42,134 bases of DNA. Source: JADKIH01 sp031367345 (GTDB lineage Bacteria; Bacteroidota; Bacteroidia; AKYH767-A; 2013-40CM-41-45). This document shows, piece after piece, positions 6,526 through 15,020 of this stretch. The stretch covers positions 1 through 42,134 of the forward strand of contig JANLPR010000036.1 in NCBI GenBank assembly GCA_031367345.1, given 5' to 3'. A program made the translations under genes and the position numbers. How positions within the stretch are numbered: the first letter of the stretch is position 1; every line of letters begins with the position of its first letter. Under the pieces are notes generated by a model that did not search any database, was not told the origin of the DNA, and saw nothing but the letters and a program-made list of their open reading frames with translations.

Positions 6526-7767
6526 ATGAAAAACCAAAAAGAAATTAAGTGTTCGTTTTGCGGTCGTGATAAAAGCGAAACGTATGTACTGATAGCGGGT
6601 ATTACGGGTCATATTTGTGATCAATGTATTCAACAAGCGCAAAACATCCTAAATGATGAAATGAATAGTAAGCTCAAGTCTACTATCAATTCTCATCTCA
6701 CGTTGTTGAAGCCAATGGAAATAAAAAAATTCCTGGATCAATACGTAATTGGACAGGATGATGCAAAGAAAGTATTAGCTGTTGCTGTCTATAACCATTA
6801 TAAACGTATTAGTTCAAAAATAAAGAAGCAAGACGAAGTTGAGATTGAAAAGTCGAATATTATTCTTGTAGGTGAAACAGGAACCGGTAAAACATTGCTA
6901 GCTCGTTCTATTGCTAAAATGTTGAATGTCCCTTTTTGTATCGCCGATGCAACGGTACTTACAGAAGCAGGTTATGTTGGTGAAGATGTGGAGAGTATTT
7001 TGTCGCGCCTATTGCAATCAGCCGATTACGATGTAGCATCAGCCGAAAGAGGAATCGTTTATATTGATGAAATTGATAAGATTGCTCGGAAAAGTGACAA
7101 CCCTTCAATTACTCGTGATGTAAGTGGAGAAGGTGTACAACAAGCGTTACTGAAATTGTTGGAAGGCTCGGTCGTTAATGTTCCGCCACAAGGTGGAAGA
7201 AAACATCCGGAGCAGAAGATGATTGCAATGGATACTCAAAATATTTTATTTATTTGCGGCGGAGCGTTTGACGGAATCGATAAAAAGATAGCGAAACGTT
7301 TGCAAACTAATGCAATTGGCTATAAATCGGGTAGAGACTCGGATCAATTTGATAAGGCCAATTATCTGCAATATATAAGTCCGGTCGATCTGAAATCGTT
7401 TGGTATTATCCCTGAATTGATAGGTCGGTTACCAGTGGTTACACATTTGGATCCATTAGACAAGCCAACTTTGCGATTAATCTTAACGGAGCCAAAGAAT
7501 GCATTGCTTAAACAGTACGAGAAACTCTTTGAGTTGGAATCGATTAACCTAATTATTGAAAAGAATGTACTCGATTTTATAGTCGATAAAGCCTTTGATT
7601 TTAAATTAGGAGCAAGAGGATTGCGTTCAATTTGTGAAGCGATTCTATTAGATGCGATGTATGAAATTCCAAGTGCTAAAGAAGGAATAAAGGACTTTAC
7701 TGTCACATTGGCATACGCCAAAGAAAAGTTTGGAAAGACGAATGTTAACAAGCTAAAAGTAGCTTAA
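6526..7767 (+). CDS. clpX: ATP-dependent Clp protease ATP-binding subunit ClpX
   Basis: A 413-residue AAA+ unfoldase that recognises substrates and threads them into ClpP. The N-terminal zinc-binding domain uses Cys9, Cys12, Cys31 and Cys34. The Walker A motif GETGTGKT is at 116-123, pore loop GYVG at 149-152, Walker B IVYIDEID around 177-184, and the substrate-gripping RKH loop at 225-227. The C-terminal small domain with the sensor-2 region (KLGARGLRS) is complete. Length matches the family. It has its own -7 box but is linked to clpP in the usual order. A strong terminator follows at 7785. Confidence 0.97.
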   Translation: MKNQKEIKCSFCGRDKSETYVLIAGITGHICDQCIQQAQNILNDEMNSKLKSTINSHLTLLKPMEIKKFLDQYVIGQDDAKKVLAVAVYNHYKRISSKIKKQDEVEIEKSNIILVGETGTGKTLLARSIAKMLNVPFCIADATVLTEAGYVGEDVESILSRLLQSADYDVASAERGIVYIDEIDKIARKSDNPSITRDVSGEGVQQALLKLLEGSVVNVPPQGGRKHPEQKMIAMDTQNILFICGGAFDGIDKKIAKRLQTNAIGYKSGRDSDQFDKANYLQYISPVDLKSFGIIPELIGRLPVVTHLDPLDKPTLRLILTEPKNALLKQYEKLFELESINLIIEKNVLDFIVDKAFDFKLGARGLRSICEAILLDAMYEIPSAKEGIKDFTVTLAYAKEKFGKTNVNKLKVA

Positions 7768-7784
7768 GTTGAACGATCAAAAAG

Positions 7785-7826
7785 AAATAGTCCGGCGATC
7801 ATTTTAAGGGTTGTCGGACTATTTTT
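7785..7826 (+). terminator. Rho-independent terminator of clpX
   Basis: A perfect 10-bp stem AAATAGTCCG (7785-7794) / CGGACTATTT (7815-7824), extended inward by further pairs, with a T-run after it. It closes the clp region and insulates it from the ribosomal operon. Confidence 0.9.
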
Positions 7827-7982
7827 ATGTTGAATACATTTATTATTGCCCATAATTCCTTTTTTCTTGAAAAATCTTTTTTTTATTTTCGAAGCAGTTA
7901 AGCTGTTTTTGAGTTGATTTATCGCTTTTCGAAAATTAAGTAGAAGTAAACGCGTGTTGTTTAAAATATTTTATCAACACTA

Positions 7983-8013
7983 TTTGGTAAATAAAAACAA
8001 TCTTCTACCTTTG
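7983..8013 (+). promoter_or_regulatory. Main promoter of the rpsL-to-rplQ ribosomal operon
   Basis: TTTG (7983-7986), a 19-bp spacer, then TACCTTTG (8006-8013): an exact match to the Bacteroidota TTTG-N19-TAnnTTTG promoter. Transcription should begin near 8018-8020, giving a leader of about 63 nt. Its first bases can form a small hairpin CCCT-A6-AGGG. The remainder of 7827-7982 is AT-rich with no gene. Confidence 0.8.
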
Positions 8014-8082
8014 CGTTCCCTAAAAAAAGGGGAGAAACGTTATTAAAAAAAACTGATTTTTAAATAGTAAGAACCACAAAGA

Positions 8083-8487
8083 ATGCCTACGATACAGCAG
8101 TTAGTAAGAAAAGGACGCTCGAAACTGATCGATAAAAGTAAATCACCCGCACTTGCATCATGTCCGCAACGCCGTGGTGTTTGTACTCGTGTTTACACGA
8201 CGACTCCAAAGAAGCCGAATTCAGCAATGCGTAAAGTAGCGCGTATTCGTTTAACGAATAAATTCGAGGTTACTGCCTATATTCCAGGAGAAGGTCACAA
8301 CTTACAAGAACACTCAATCGTGATGATTCGCGGTGGTCGTGTAAAGGATTTACCGGGAGTGCGTTACCACATTATCCGTGGAACATTAGATACTGCCGGA
8401 GTAGAAGGACGTAGACAACAGCGTTCAAAATATGGAACGAAGCGCCCAAAGCCGGGAGCACCAGTAGCAGCAGCAAAAAAGAAATAA
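8083..8487 (+). CDS. rpsL: 30S ribosomal protein S12
   Basis: A 134-residue decoding-centre protein and the first gene of the operon. The signature TTPKKPNSAMRK is present with both lysines at 43-44; the residue whose change gives streptomycin resistance is wild type, so the ribosome should be sensitive by this criterion. GGRVKDLPGVRYH holds the Asp targeted by RimO-type methylthiolation in other bacteria. The C-terminus has an alanine/lysine-rich tail (APVAAAKKK) a little longer than in E. coli. It is followed by rpsG after 38 bp. Confidence 0.97.
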   Translation: MPTIQQLVRKGRSKLIDKSKSPALASCPQRRGVCTRVYTTTPKKPNSAMRKVARIRLTNKFEVTAYIPGEGHNLQEHSIVMIRGGRVKDLPGVRYHIIRGTLDTAGVEGRRQQRSKYGTKRPKPGAPVAAAKKK

Positions 8488-8525
8488 TTAGCAATTAATT
8501 AACAGAATACTTCAATATAAAGTAA

Positions 8526-8993
8526 ATGCGTAAGTCGAAACCAAAGAAGAGAATTTTATTACCGGATCCAATATTTCACGATACTCTGGTAACTCGTTTC
8601 GTTAATAACTTAATGTACGGTGGTAATAAAAGTACTGCATATGGAATTTTCTATGATGCAATCAACCGTGTAGAGGAAAAAACAAAAGAAACAGGATTAG
8701 ATGTTTGGAAAAAGGCGATGACGAACGTTATGCCGACAGTTGAAGTTAAGAGCCGCCGAGTAGGTGGAGCTACTTTCCAGATTCCAAGTGAAATTCGTCC
8801 TGACCGTCGTGTTGCATTAACAATAAAATGGTTGATCAGTTATTCACGTAACCGTAACGAGAAATCGATGGCGGAGAAATTAGCAGGAGAAATCATTGCT
8901 GCTTCTAAAGGTGAAGGTGCTGCTGTTAAGAAAAAAGAAGATACACATCGTATGGCTGAAGCGAACAAAGCGTTCTCACATTTCAGAGCATAA
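8526..8993 (+). CDS. rpsG: 30S ribosomal protein S7
   Basis: A 155-residue primary binding protein for the 3' domain of 16S rRNA. It starts MRKSKPKKR with the usual basic tail, and NVMPTVEVKSRRVGGATFQIP is the beta-ribbon that touches the exit site. The C-terminus reads KEDTHRMAEANKAFSHFRA as in typical S7. In E. coli S7 represses its own operon through the preceding intergenic RNA; here the rpsL-rpsG gap is only 38 bp, while the gap after rpsG is large and structured, so any feedback site may lie downstream instead, which is inference. Confidence 0.97.
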   Translation: MRKSKPKKRILLPDPIFHDTLVTRFVNNLMYGGNKSTAYGIFYDAINRVEEKTKETGLDVWKKAMTNVMPTVEVKSRRVGGATFQIPSEIRPDRRVALTIKWLISYSRNRNEKSMAEKLAGEIIAASKGEGAAVKKKEDTHRMAEANKAFSHFRA

Positions 8994-9030
8994 TAGTAAT
9001 CGTCGCAAGACAAAAAGACCAATGCTGCAG

Positions 9031-9213
9031 CCGGTCTAAAGGATGCAGAAATAACGAATAACAATAGTTCTTTCTTTTATAGATAACTCCTGACTTGCCG
9101 CAGAATCGTGCAAGGAATTAGACCGGATAACTGAGTGGCCAGGGAAACCTGAACAAGAAAGCTCATTCAAAGTGTCCTGTTATCGCCAAAGAAAACTATC
9201 GTTATGATTAACG
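9031..9213 (+). ncRNA. Candidate structured RNA in the rpsG-fusA gap (possible fusA leader)
   Basis: The 233-bp gap (8994-9226) is by far the largest in this otherwise compact operon and holds no supported ORF. Pairings seen: CCGGTCTAA (9031-9039) with TTAGACCGG (9118-9126), 9 bp perfect; CTTGC (9094-9098) with GCAAG (9110-9114) nested inside; GATAAC (9126-9131) with GTTATC (9179-9184), which encloses TGAG (9132-9135) with CTCA (9162-9165) and CAGG-GAAA-CCTG (9140-9151), a stem with a GNRA tetraloop; and CGTTA-TGAT-TAACG (9200-9213) just before the fusA ATG at 9227. A multi-stem fold is plausible. It could be an autoregulatory element for S7 or EF-G, a processed small RNA, or a decayed insertion. 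I do not recognise a known RNA family. Confidence 0.4.
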
Positions 9214-9226
9214 GAAAAATAATCAG

Positions 9227-11353
9227 ATGAGCAAAGAATTATTACTTACTCGCAACATTGGTATCTCTGCACACATTGATGCAGGTAAGACTACTACTAC
9301 TGAACGCGTACTGTATTACACAGGAAAAGTTCACAAGATTGGTGAAGTTCACGAAGGTGCTGCTACAATGGACTGGATGGTTCAAGAGCAGGAGCGCGGT
9401 ATAACAATTACCTCAGCTGCAACTACTACTTATTGGAATTATCTAGAGGAATTATATAAGATTAATATTATTGACACTCCGGGTCACGTTGACTTTACCG
9501 TAGAGGTAGAACGTTCGTTACGTGTACTTGATGGAGCTGTAGCACTTTTTTGTGCTGTAGGTGGAGTTGAGCCTCAGTCTGAAACAGTATGGCGTCAGAT
9601 GAACAAATATCACGTTCCACGTATTGGATTCGTGAATAAAATGGATCGCGCCGGTGCTAACTTCTTAAATGTTGTTGCACAAGTTAAAGAACGTCTTCAC
9701 GGAAATCCTGTTCCTCTTCAATTGCCAATTGGTGCTGAAGATATGTTTAAAGGCGTGGTTGATTTGATCACTAACAAAGCGATCATTTGGCACGACGAAA
9801 CAAAAGGAGCTACTTTTGATATTGTACCTATTCCTATCGATATGCAAGCTGAAGTAAATCACTGGCGTGCTAATCTAGTTGAAGCGGTTGCTGAATTTGA
9901 TGATCATTTGATGGAGAAATTCTTCGAAGATCCTAACAGCATCACCGATGATGAATTGCGTACTGCGATCCGTAAAGCTACAATTGCAATGAAGATCACT
10001 CCACTTTTATGTGGATCTGCGTTCAAGAATAAAGGTGTTCAAGTAATGCTTGATGCGGTTATTCAATATTTACCTTCTCCAATGGACGTTCCTTCTATTC
10101 AAGGAATTAATCCACACACAGATGCAATCGAAGAGCGAAGAGTAGATGCAAAAGAAAAGTTTTCAGCGTTAGCATTTAAGATAATGACTGATCCATTTGT
10201 GGGTCGTCTTGCTTTCTTCCGTGTGTACTCTGGACGTTTAGATGCCGGTACATATGTGTTGAATTCACGTTCGAATAAAAATGAGCGTATTTCTCGTATC
10301 ATCCGTATGCATGCAAACAAACAATCTCCAATCGATTTTATCGAAGCTGGTGATATTGGTGCTGCTGTTGGTTTTAAAGAAATCAAAACAGGTGATACAC
10401 TTTGTGATCCTAACTTTCCAATTATACTTGAGTCAATGACTTTCCCTGCACCGGTAATCGGTTTAGCGATTGAGCCAAAAACTCAGGCTGACATGGATAA
10501 ATTAGGTATGGCATTGGCGAAACTTGCTGAAGAGGATCCAACTTTCCGTGTAAATACGGATGAAGATACTGGACAAACTGTAATTAGCGGAATGGGTGAG
10601 CTTCACTTAGAGATCATCGTTGACCGTCTTCGTCGTGAATTTAAAGTTGAATGTAATCAGGGGGCTCCTCAGGTTAATTATAAAGAAGCTTTATTCGGTA
10701 GAGCAACGCACCGTGAGGTTTATAAAAAACAAACAGGTGGTCGTGGTAAATTTGCCGACATCCAATTTGAACTTTCTCCTCCTGATGCTGAATGGATCGA
10801 AAAAGGAAATACAGGATTACAATTCGTAAATGAAATTTCCGGTGGATCTATTCCACGTGAATTTATACCTTCTGTTCAAAAAGGATTTGAATCAGCAATG
10901 GGAACAGGTGTACTTGCCGGATTCCAAATTGAAATGATGAAAGTTCGTTTGTTCGACGGATCATTCCACGCAGTTGACTCGGACGCATTGTCTTTTGAGA
11001 TCTGCGCTAGAATCGGTTTCCGTGAAGCGGCTCCTAAAGCAAAGGCTACATTAATGGAGCCGATTATGAAAGTGGAAGTTGTTACACCAGATCTATACAT
11101 GGGTGATGTTATGGGAGACCTTAACAAACGTCGTGGGCAATTAGAAGGAATGGATACACGTGCAGGTGCACAGGTTATCAAAGCTAAAGTTCCTCTTTCT
11201 GAAATGTTTGGATATGTAACTACACTTCGTACGATTACTTCAGGACGTGCTTCTTCAACAATGGAATTCTCTCATTATGCTGAAGCGCCACGAACATTAG
11301 CAGAAGAAGTAATTGCTAAAGCAAAAGGTAAAACTAAAGCAGCTCAAGTTTAA
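9227..11353 (+). CDS. fusA: Translation elongation factor G
   Basis: A 708-residue GTPase that drives tRNA/mRNA translocation and, with RRF, ribosome recycling. G1 AHIDAGKT is at 15-22, G3 DTPGH at 83-87 (His87 catalytic), G4 NKMD at 137-140, and the G5 region reads LLCGSAFKNKG near 260. Domain IV tip QTGGRGKFAD and domain V are complete. The length matches canonical EF-G, and the intact G motifs argue for the main translational copy. rpsJ follows after 42 bp; tuf, which follows fusA in E. coli, is absent. The leader upstream is the structured gap described separately. Confidence 0.97.
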   Translation: MSKELLLTRNIGISAHIDAGKTTTTERVLYYTGKVHKIGEVHEGAATMDWMVQEQERGITITSAATTTYWNYLEELYKINIIDTPGHVDFTVEVERSLRVLDGAVALFCAVGGVEPQSETVWRQMNKYHVPRIGFVNKMDRAGANFLNVVAQVKERLHGNPVPLQLPIGAEDMFKGVVDLITNKAIIWHDETKGATFDIVPIPIDMQAEVNHWRANLVEAVAEFDDHLMEKFFEDPNSITDDELRTAIRKATIAMKITPLLCGSAFKNKGVQVMLDAVIQYLPSPMDVPSIQGINPHTDAIEERRVDAKEKFSALAFKIMTDPFVGRLAFFRVYSGRLDAGTYVLNSRSNKNERISRIIRMHANKQSPIDFIEAGDIGAAVGFKEIKTGDTLCDPNFPIILESMTFPAPVIGLAIEPKTQADMDKLGMALAKLAEEDPTFRVNTDEDTGQTVISGMGELHLEIIVDRLRREFKVECNQGAPQVNYKEALFGRATHREVYKKQTGGRGKFADIQFELSPPDAEWIEKGNTGLQFVNEISGGSIPREFIPSVQKGFESAMGTGVLAGFQIEMMKVRLFDGSFHAVDSDALSFEICARIGFREAAPKAKATLMEPIMKVEVVTPDLYMGDVMGDLNKRRGQLEGMDTRAGAQVIKAKVPLSEMFGYVTTLRTITSGRASSTMEFSHYAEAPRTLAEEVIAKAKGKTKAAQV

Positions 11354-11395
11354 TTGATAATTGATATTTAAACAAAATAATAATCGTTCTTTAAA

Positions 11396-11704
11396 ATGTC
11401 ACAACGTATCCGAATTAAGTTAAAATCATACGATCACAATTTGGTTGATAAATCAGCCGAGAAGATCGTTAAAACAGTAAAGATCACTGGAGCAGTAGTG
11501 AATGGACCAATTCCATTACCTACCGATAAAAAAATCTTTACCGTTCTTCGTTCTCCACACGTGAACAAAAAAGCACGTGAGCAATTTCAACTTTGTTCAT
11601 ATAAGCGTTTGCTCGACATTTATAATTCATCGGCAAAAACAGTAGATGCACTGATGAAACTTGAATTACCAAGTGGTGTTGAAGTAGAAATAAAAGCATC
11701 TTAA
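11396..11704 (+). CDS. rpsJ: 30S ribosomal protein S10
   Basis: A 102-residue protein of the 30S head that also acts with NusB in transcription antitermination. It shows RIRIKLKSYDHNLVDKSAE at the start and the family signature SPHVNKKAREQF around residues 48-60. Here it joins the str genes directly to the S10 cluster with no promoter in the 42-bp gap after fusA. A 74-bp gap follows, containing a duplicated copy of the rplC start. Confidence 0.97.
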   Translation: MSQRIRIKLKSYDHNLVDKSAEKIVKTVKITGAVVNGPIPLPTDKKIFTVLRSPHVNKKAREQFQLCSYKRLLDIYNSSAKTVDALMKLELPSGVEVEIKAS

Positions 11705-11778
11705 TCTGAATAACGAATTCAAAAAGTGAATGTCTGGTGTAACAACCAAACCTCTGACTAATAAAAAAACAAAAAACA

Positions 11779-12396
11779 ATGTCTGGTATTATCGGAAAAA
11801 AAATTGGAATGACGAGTGTCTTCGGTGCAGATGGAAAATATCTTCCATGCACGGTGATCCTTGCAGGTCCATGTGTCGTGAGCCAGGTTCGTACCAAAGA
11901 AAAAGATGGTTACGAAGCTGTACAATTAGCTTTCGGCGATAAAAAAGAAAAGTCAGCAACAAGGGCAGAGTTAGGTCATTTCAAAAAGGTTAATTCAGGA
12001 GCCAAGCGTAAGGTGGTAGAATTCCGTGAATTTCCAGAACAACCTGCTTTAGGAAGTGAGATCAATGTTGAATTATTTTCTCAAGGAGAATTTGTAAACG
12101 TGATCGGAACATCAAAAGGAAAAGGTTTCCAAGGAGTAGTTAGACGTCACCACTTTGCGGGTGTCGGTGGACAAACTCACGGACAGCACAACAGATTACG
12201 TGCGCCGGGTTCATTGGGAGCATCATCTGATCCTTCACGAGTAATGAAGGGAATGCGTATGGGTGGACACATGGGCCACACACGTATCAAGGTTCAGAAC
12301 CTTGAAGTAATTAAAGTGATTCTTGAACAAAATCTTTTGATCATCAAAGGAGCAGTACCGGGTCATATTGGTTCATTCGTAATTGTGGAGAAATAG
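11779..12396 (+). CDS. rplC: 50S ribosomal protein L3
   Basis: A 205-residue early assembly protein whose central loop reaches the peptidyl transferase centre. Motifs are GIIGKKIGMTSVF at the N-terminus, GTSKGKGFQGVVRRH and the loop SRVMKGMRMGGHMGH. The ATG at 11779 is preceded 49 bp upstream by an identical 10-mer (AATGTCTGGT, 11729-11738) with an out-of-frame ATG. That copy could attract ribosomes but gives no recognisable protein. rplD starts 3 bp after the stop. Confidence 0.97.
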   Translation: MSGIIGKKIGMTSVFGADGKYLPCTVILAGPCVVSQVRTKEKDGYEAVQLAFGDKKEKSATRAELGHFKKVNSGAKRKVVEFREFPEQPALGSEINVELFSQGEFVNVIGTSKGKGFQGVVRRHHFAGVGGQTHGQHNRLRAPGSLGASSDPSRVMKGMRMGGHMGHTRIKVQNLEVIKVILEQNLLIIKGAVPGHIGSFVIVEK

Positions 12397-12399
12397 AAA

Positions 12400-13032
12400 A
12401 TGGAAGTAGCAATCATAAATACATCCGGAAAAGAAACCGGTAAGAAGGTGACACTTAGCACAGACATCTTCGGCATCGAGCCCAATGATCATGCGATCTA
12501 TCTTGATGTAAAGCAATTCTTGGCCAATCAACGTCAGGGAACGCATAAGTCAAAAGAGCGTGCAGAGATTAATCGTACGACAAAAAAATTGAAGCGTCAA
12601 AAGGGTACCGGTGGTGCTCGTGCCGGTTCAATGAAGTCGCCTCTATTCGTAGGTGGTGGTCGTGCATTCGGTCCGCGTCCGCGCGATTATTCATTCAAAT
12701 TGAATAAGAAATTGAAACACCTTGCTTGTCTTTCCGCTCTTTCTTATAAAGCAAAAGATAATAGCATTATGGTTCTTGAGAACTTCACAATGGAAGCTCC
12801 AAAGACAAGTAATTATGTTGGAATGATGAAAAACTTAAACCTATCCGGTAAAAAAGTTTTAGTAGTTCTTCCAGCACACGATAAGAACATTTATTTGTCG
12901 AGTCGTAACATAGAGCGTAATAAAATTACTACTGCATCAGAATTGAATACATACGATATCCTAAACGCACAGTCGCTCGTGCTAGTAGAAGGTTCTGTAT
13001 CAGTAATAGAAAATAGATTCTTAGCAAAATGA
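12400..13032 (+). CDS. rplD: 50S ribosomal protein L4
   Basis: A 210-residue protein with an extended loop that lines the exit tunnel. The loop is recognisable as KGTGGARAGSMKSPLFVGGG followed by RAFGPRPRDYSFK, near residues 68-100, where macrolide-resistance changes occur in other species. In E. coli L4 represses the S10 operon; no matching leader is evident here. The stop overlaps the rplW start by 4 bp (ATGA), so the two are translationally coupled. Confidence 0.97.
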   Translation: MEVAIINTSGKETGKKVTLSTDIFGIEPNDHAIYLDVKQFLANQRQGTHKSKERAEINRTTKKLKRQKGTGGARAGSMKSPLFVGGGRAFGPRPRDYSFKLNKKLKHLACLSALSYKAKDNSIMVLENFTMEAPKTSNYVGMMKNLNLSGKKVLVVLPAHDKNIYLSSRNIERNKITTASELNTYDILNAQSLVLVEGSVSVIENRFLAK

Positions 13033-13319
13033 GTATCCTGAAAAAACCGCTCATCTCTGAGAAGATGACAAAAGCCGGCGAGAAACTAGGTCACTATGGA
13101 TTTGTAGTAGATTACAAAGCCAACAAGATTGAGATCCGTCAGGCAATTGAAAAAATGTACAACGTAACTGTTGAGAGAGTCAACACAATGCGTGTTCCCG
13201 GAAAAATTAAGACCCGTTATACAAAAACAGGTGTGACCGTGGGAAGTACTGGTTCATTTAAAAAAGCCGTTGTAACCCTTAAGAAAGGTGATACAATTGA
13301 CTTCTATAGCAACATATAA
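13029..13319 (+). CDS. rplW: 50S ribosomal protein L23
   Basis: A 96-residue exit-tunnel rim protein and the docking site of trigger factor, which is encoded at 3899, and of SRP. It shows LKKPLISEKMT, the conserved strand FVVDYKANKIEIRQAIEKMY, and a C-terminal strand in KKAVVTLKKGDTIDFY. The size is standard. It overlaps rplD by 4 bp and is 12 bp from rplB. Confidence 0.97.
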   Translation: MSILKKPLISEKMTKAGEKLGHYGFVVDYKANKIEIRQAIEKMYNVTVERVNTMRVPGKIKTRYTKTGVTVGSTGSFKKAVVTLKKGDTIDFYSNI

Positions 13320-13331
13320 TTCTAACAAGAA

Positions 13332-14153
13332 ATGGCAGTAAAGAAACTTCGTCCGATTACTCCGACTCAACGTCATACGACGGTAGATTCATACGACGAT
13401 ATTACAGCGTCTCGCCCTGAGAACTCATTGGTTGTTCCAATCAAGAAATCGGGTGGGCGTAATGCAGACGGAAAAATGACAATGCGCTATATCGGCGGAG
13501 GTCATAAGAGAATGTATCGTATTATCGACTTCAAACGCAATAAGCATGGTGTTGAAGGAATCGTTAAAACGATTGAATATGATCCGAATCGTACAGCACG
13601 TATCGCATTAGTTGTCTATAAAGATGGCGAAAAGCGTTACATCATAGCTCCGAATGGTTTGAAAGTTGGACAATCAGTAATGTCGGGAGAAACAGCAACA
13701 CCGGAAATTGGTAATGCATTATTCCTAAAAGATATTCCACTAGGAACATTGATTCATAATATTGAAATGCGTCCGGGACAAGGTGCTGATATAGCACGTA
13801 GCGCCGGAACATATGCACAGCTTGCAGCACGTGATGGAAAATATGCCATCATTAAATTGCCTTCAAGTGAGACACGCATGATTCTTACTACTTGTATTGC
13901 TACAATTGGTACAGTATCAAATGCAGATCACATGCAAGAGCGATTAGGAAAAGCAGGTCGTTCTCGTTGGATGGGTCGTCGTCCTCGTGTTCGTGGTGTA
14001 GCCATGAACCCGGTAGATCACCCGATGGGTGGTGGTGAAGGTCGCGCAAGTGGTGGTCACCCTCGTTCACGTAAAGGCTTACTTGCAAAAGGATTCAAGA
14101 CTCGCAAGAATAAGACTACAGATAAATACATTATTGAAAGACGTAAAAAATAA
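13332..14153 (+). CDS. rplB: 50S ribosomal protein L2
   Basis: A 273-residue rRNA-binding protein needed for subunit joining and peptidyl transfer. The most conserved segment is intact: GVAMNPVDHPMGGGEGR, with the essential histidine at position 230. The N-terminal OB fold includes GGGHKRMYRIIDFKR, and the basic tail reads KNKTTDKYIIERRKK. The 63-bp gap to rpsS can form a weak hairpin (GGTAGAG / CTTTACC, one mismatch). Confidence 0.97.
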   Translation: MAVKKLRPITPTQRHTTVDSYDDITASRPENSLVVPIKKSGGRNADGKMTMRYIGGGHKRMYRIIDFKRNKHGVEGIVKTIEYDPNRTARIALVVYKDGEKRYIIAPNGLKVGQSVMSGETATPEIGNALFLKDIPLGTLIHNIEMRPGQGADIARSAGTYAQLAARDGKYAIIKLPSSETRMILTTCIATIGTVSNADHMQERLGKAGRSRWMGRRPRVRGVAMNPVDHPMGGGEGRASGGHPRSRKGLLAKGFKTRKNKTTDKYIIERRKK

Positions 14154-14216
14154 GTAAAAAGTCGAAACGGTAGAGTGAAGAGATGATCTTTACCAAAGAC
14201 AAATAACTCAGAAACA

Positions 14217-14489
14217 ATGGCTCGTTCACTCAAAAAAGGTCCTTACATCGCACATCACTTAGATAAAAAAGTGGTGAAGATGAATGAGAGTAAAAAGAAA
14301 ACTGTGATCAAAACATGGTCACGTGCTTCAATGATCTCTCCGGATTATGTAGGTCACACCTTTGCCGTACACAATGGCAATAAGTTCATACCGGTATACG
14401 TAACAGAAAATATGGTTGGACACAAGTTTGGTGAATTTTCACCAACACGTACCTTCCGTGGACACAGTGGTAACCGTAACGAAAAATAA
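14217..14489 (+). CDS. rpsS: 30S ribosomal protein S19
   Basis: A 90-residue protein of the 30S head that contacts S13. The N-terminus MARSLKKGPYIAHHL and the C-terminal signature GHKFGEFSPTRTFRGHSG are diagnostic. Length and position between rplB and rplV are standard; rplV begins 16 bp after the stop. Confidence 0.97.
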   Translation: MARSLKKGPYIAHHLDKKVVKMNESKKKTVIKTWSRASMISPDYVGHTFAVHNGNKFIPVYVTENMVGHKFGEFSPTRTFRGHSGNRNEK

Positions 14490-14505
14490 TAACATCAATT
14501 AAGTC

Positions 14506-14958
14506 ATGGGCGTTAGAAAAAGATTAGCTGCCGAAAAGCGCAAAGAAATATTAAAGACTACAGCCATTGCTCGCAATGTAGCTGTACCTACTTCACCACG
14601 TAAAACGCGTGTTGTTGCGGATCTTATCCGTGGAGTTGAAGTGATGCAAGCGATGAACATTCTTCGTTACAATGCTAAAGCACCTGCAGAAAAATTAGAG
14701 AAGTTGTTACAATCAGCTATCACTAATTGGGAAATAAAAAGCGGTGAAAAAATCGACGAAGGAACAGTTTATATCAAAACGGTTGCTGTCGATAGCGGAA
14801 GAATGCTGAAACGTCTTCGTCCGGCACCGCAAGGTCGAGGTAACAGAATTCGTAAGCGTTCAAACCACGTAACGATCGTGTTAGACAAGACGGAGAATCG
14901 TAAACCAACAAAGAGACAAGAAAGAGCAGCAGCTGCACAGGCTGCCTCAACAAAATAA
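14506..14958 (+). CDS. rplV: 50S ribosomal protein L22
   Basis: A 150-residue tunnel protein, longer than the 110 residues of E. coli. The core has SPRKTRVVADLIRG and the beta-hairpin region RMLKRLRPAPQGRGNRIRKR that lines the tunnel near the macrolide site. Extra length lies at both ends: a basic N-terminus (MGVRKRLAAEKRKEILK) and a C-terminal tail NRKPTKRQERAAAAQAASTK. Such extensions are usual in Bacteroidota. rpsC starts 62 bp downstream. Confidence 0.97.
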   Translation: MGVRKRLAAEKRKEILKTTAIARNVAVPTSPRKTRVVADLIRGVEVMQAMNILRYNAKAPAEKLEKLLQSAITNWEIKSGEKIDEGTVYIKTVAVDSGRMLKRLRPAPQGRGNRIRKRSNHVTIVLDKTENRKPTKRQERAAAAQAASTK

Positions 14959-15020
14959 TCAGTACAACCAATCACTAAAAAATTATTTCGTCATCAGGCG
15001 GGTAAGAAGAATAAAAAACG

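Noticed and set aside
7362..7751. 129-codon minus-strand ORF inside clpX
   Set aside because: Shadow of clpX codon structure; no motif, start context or promoter.
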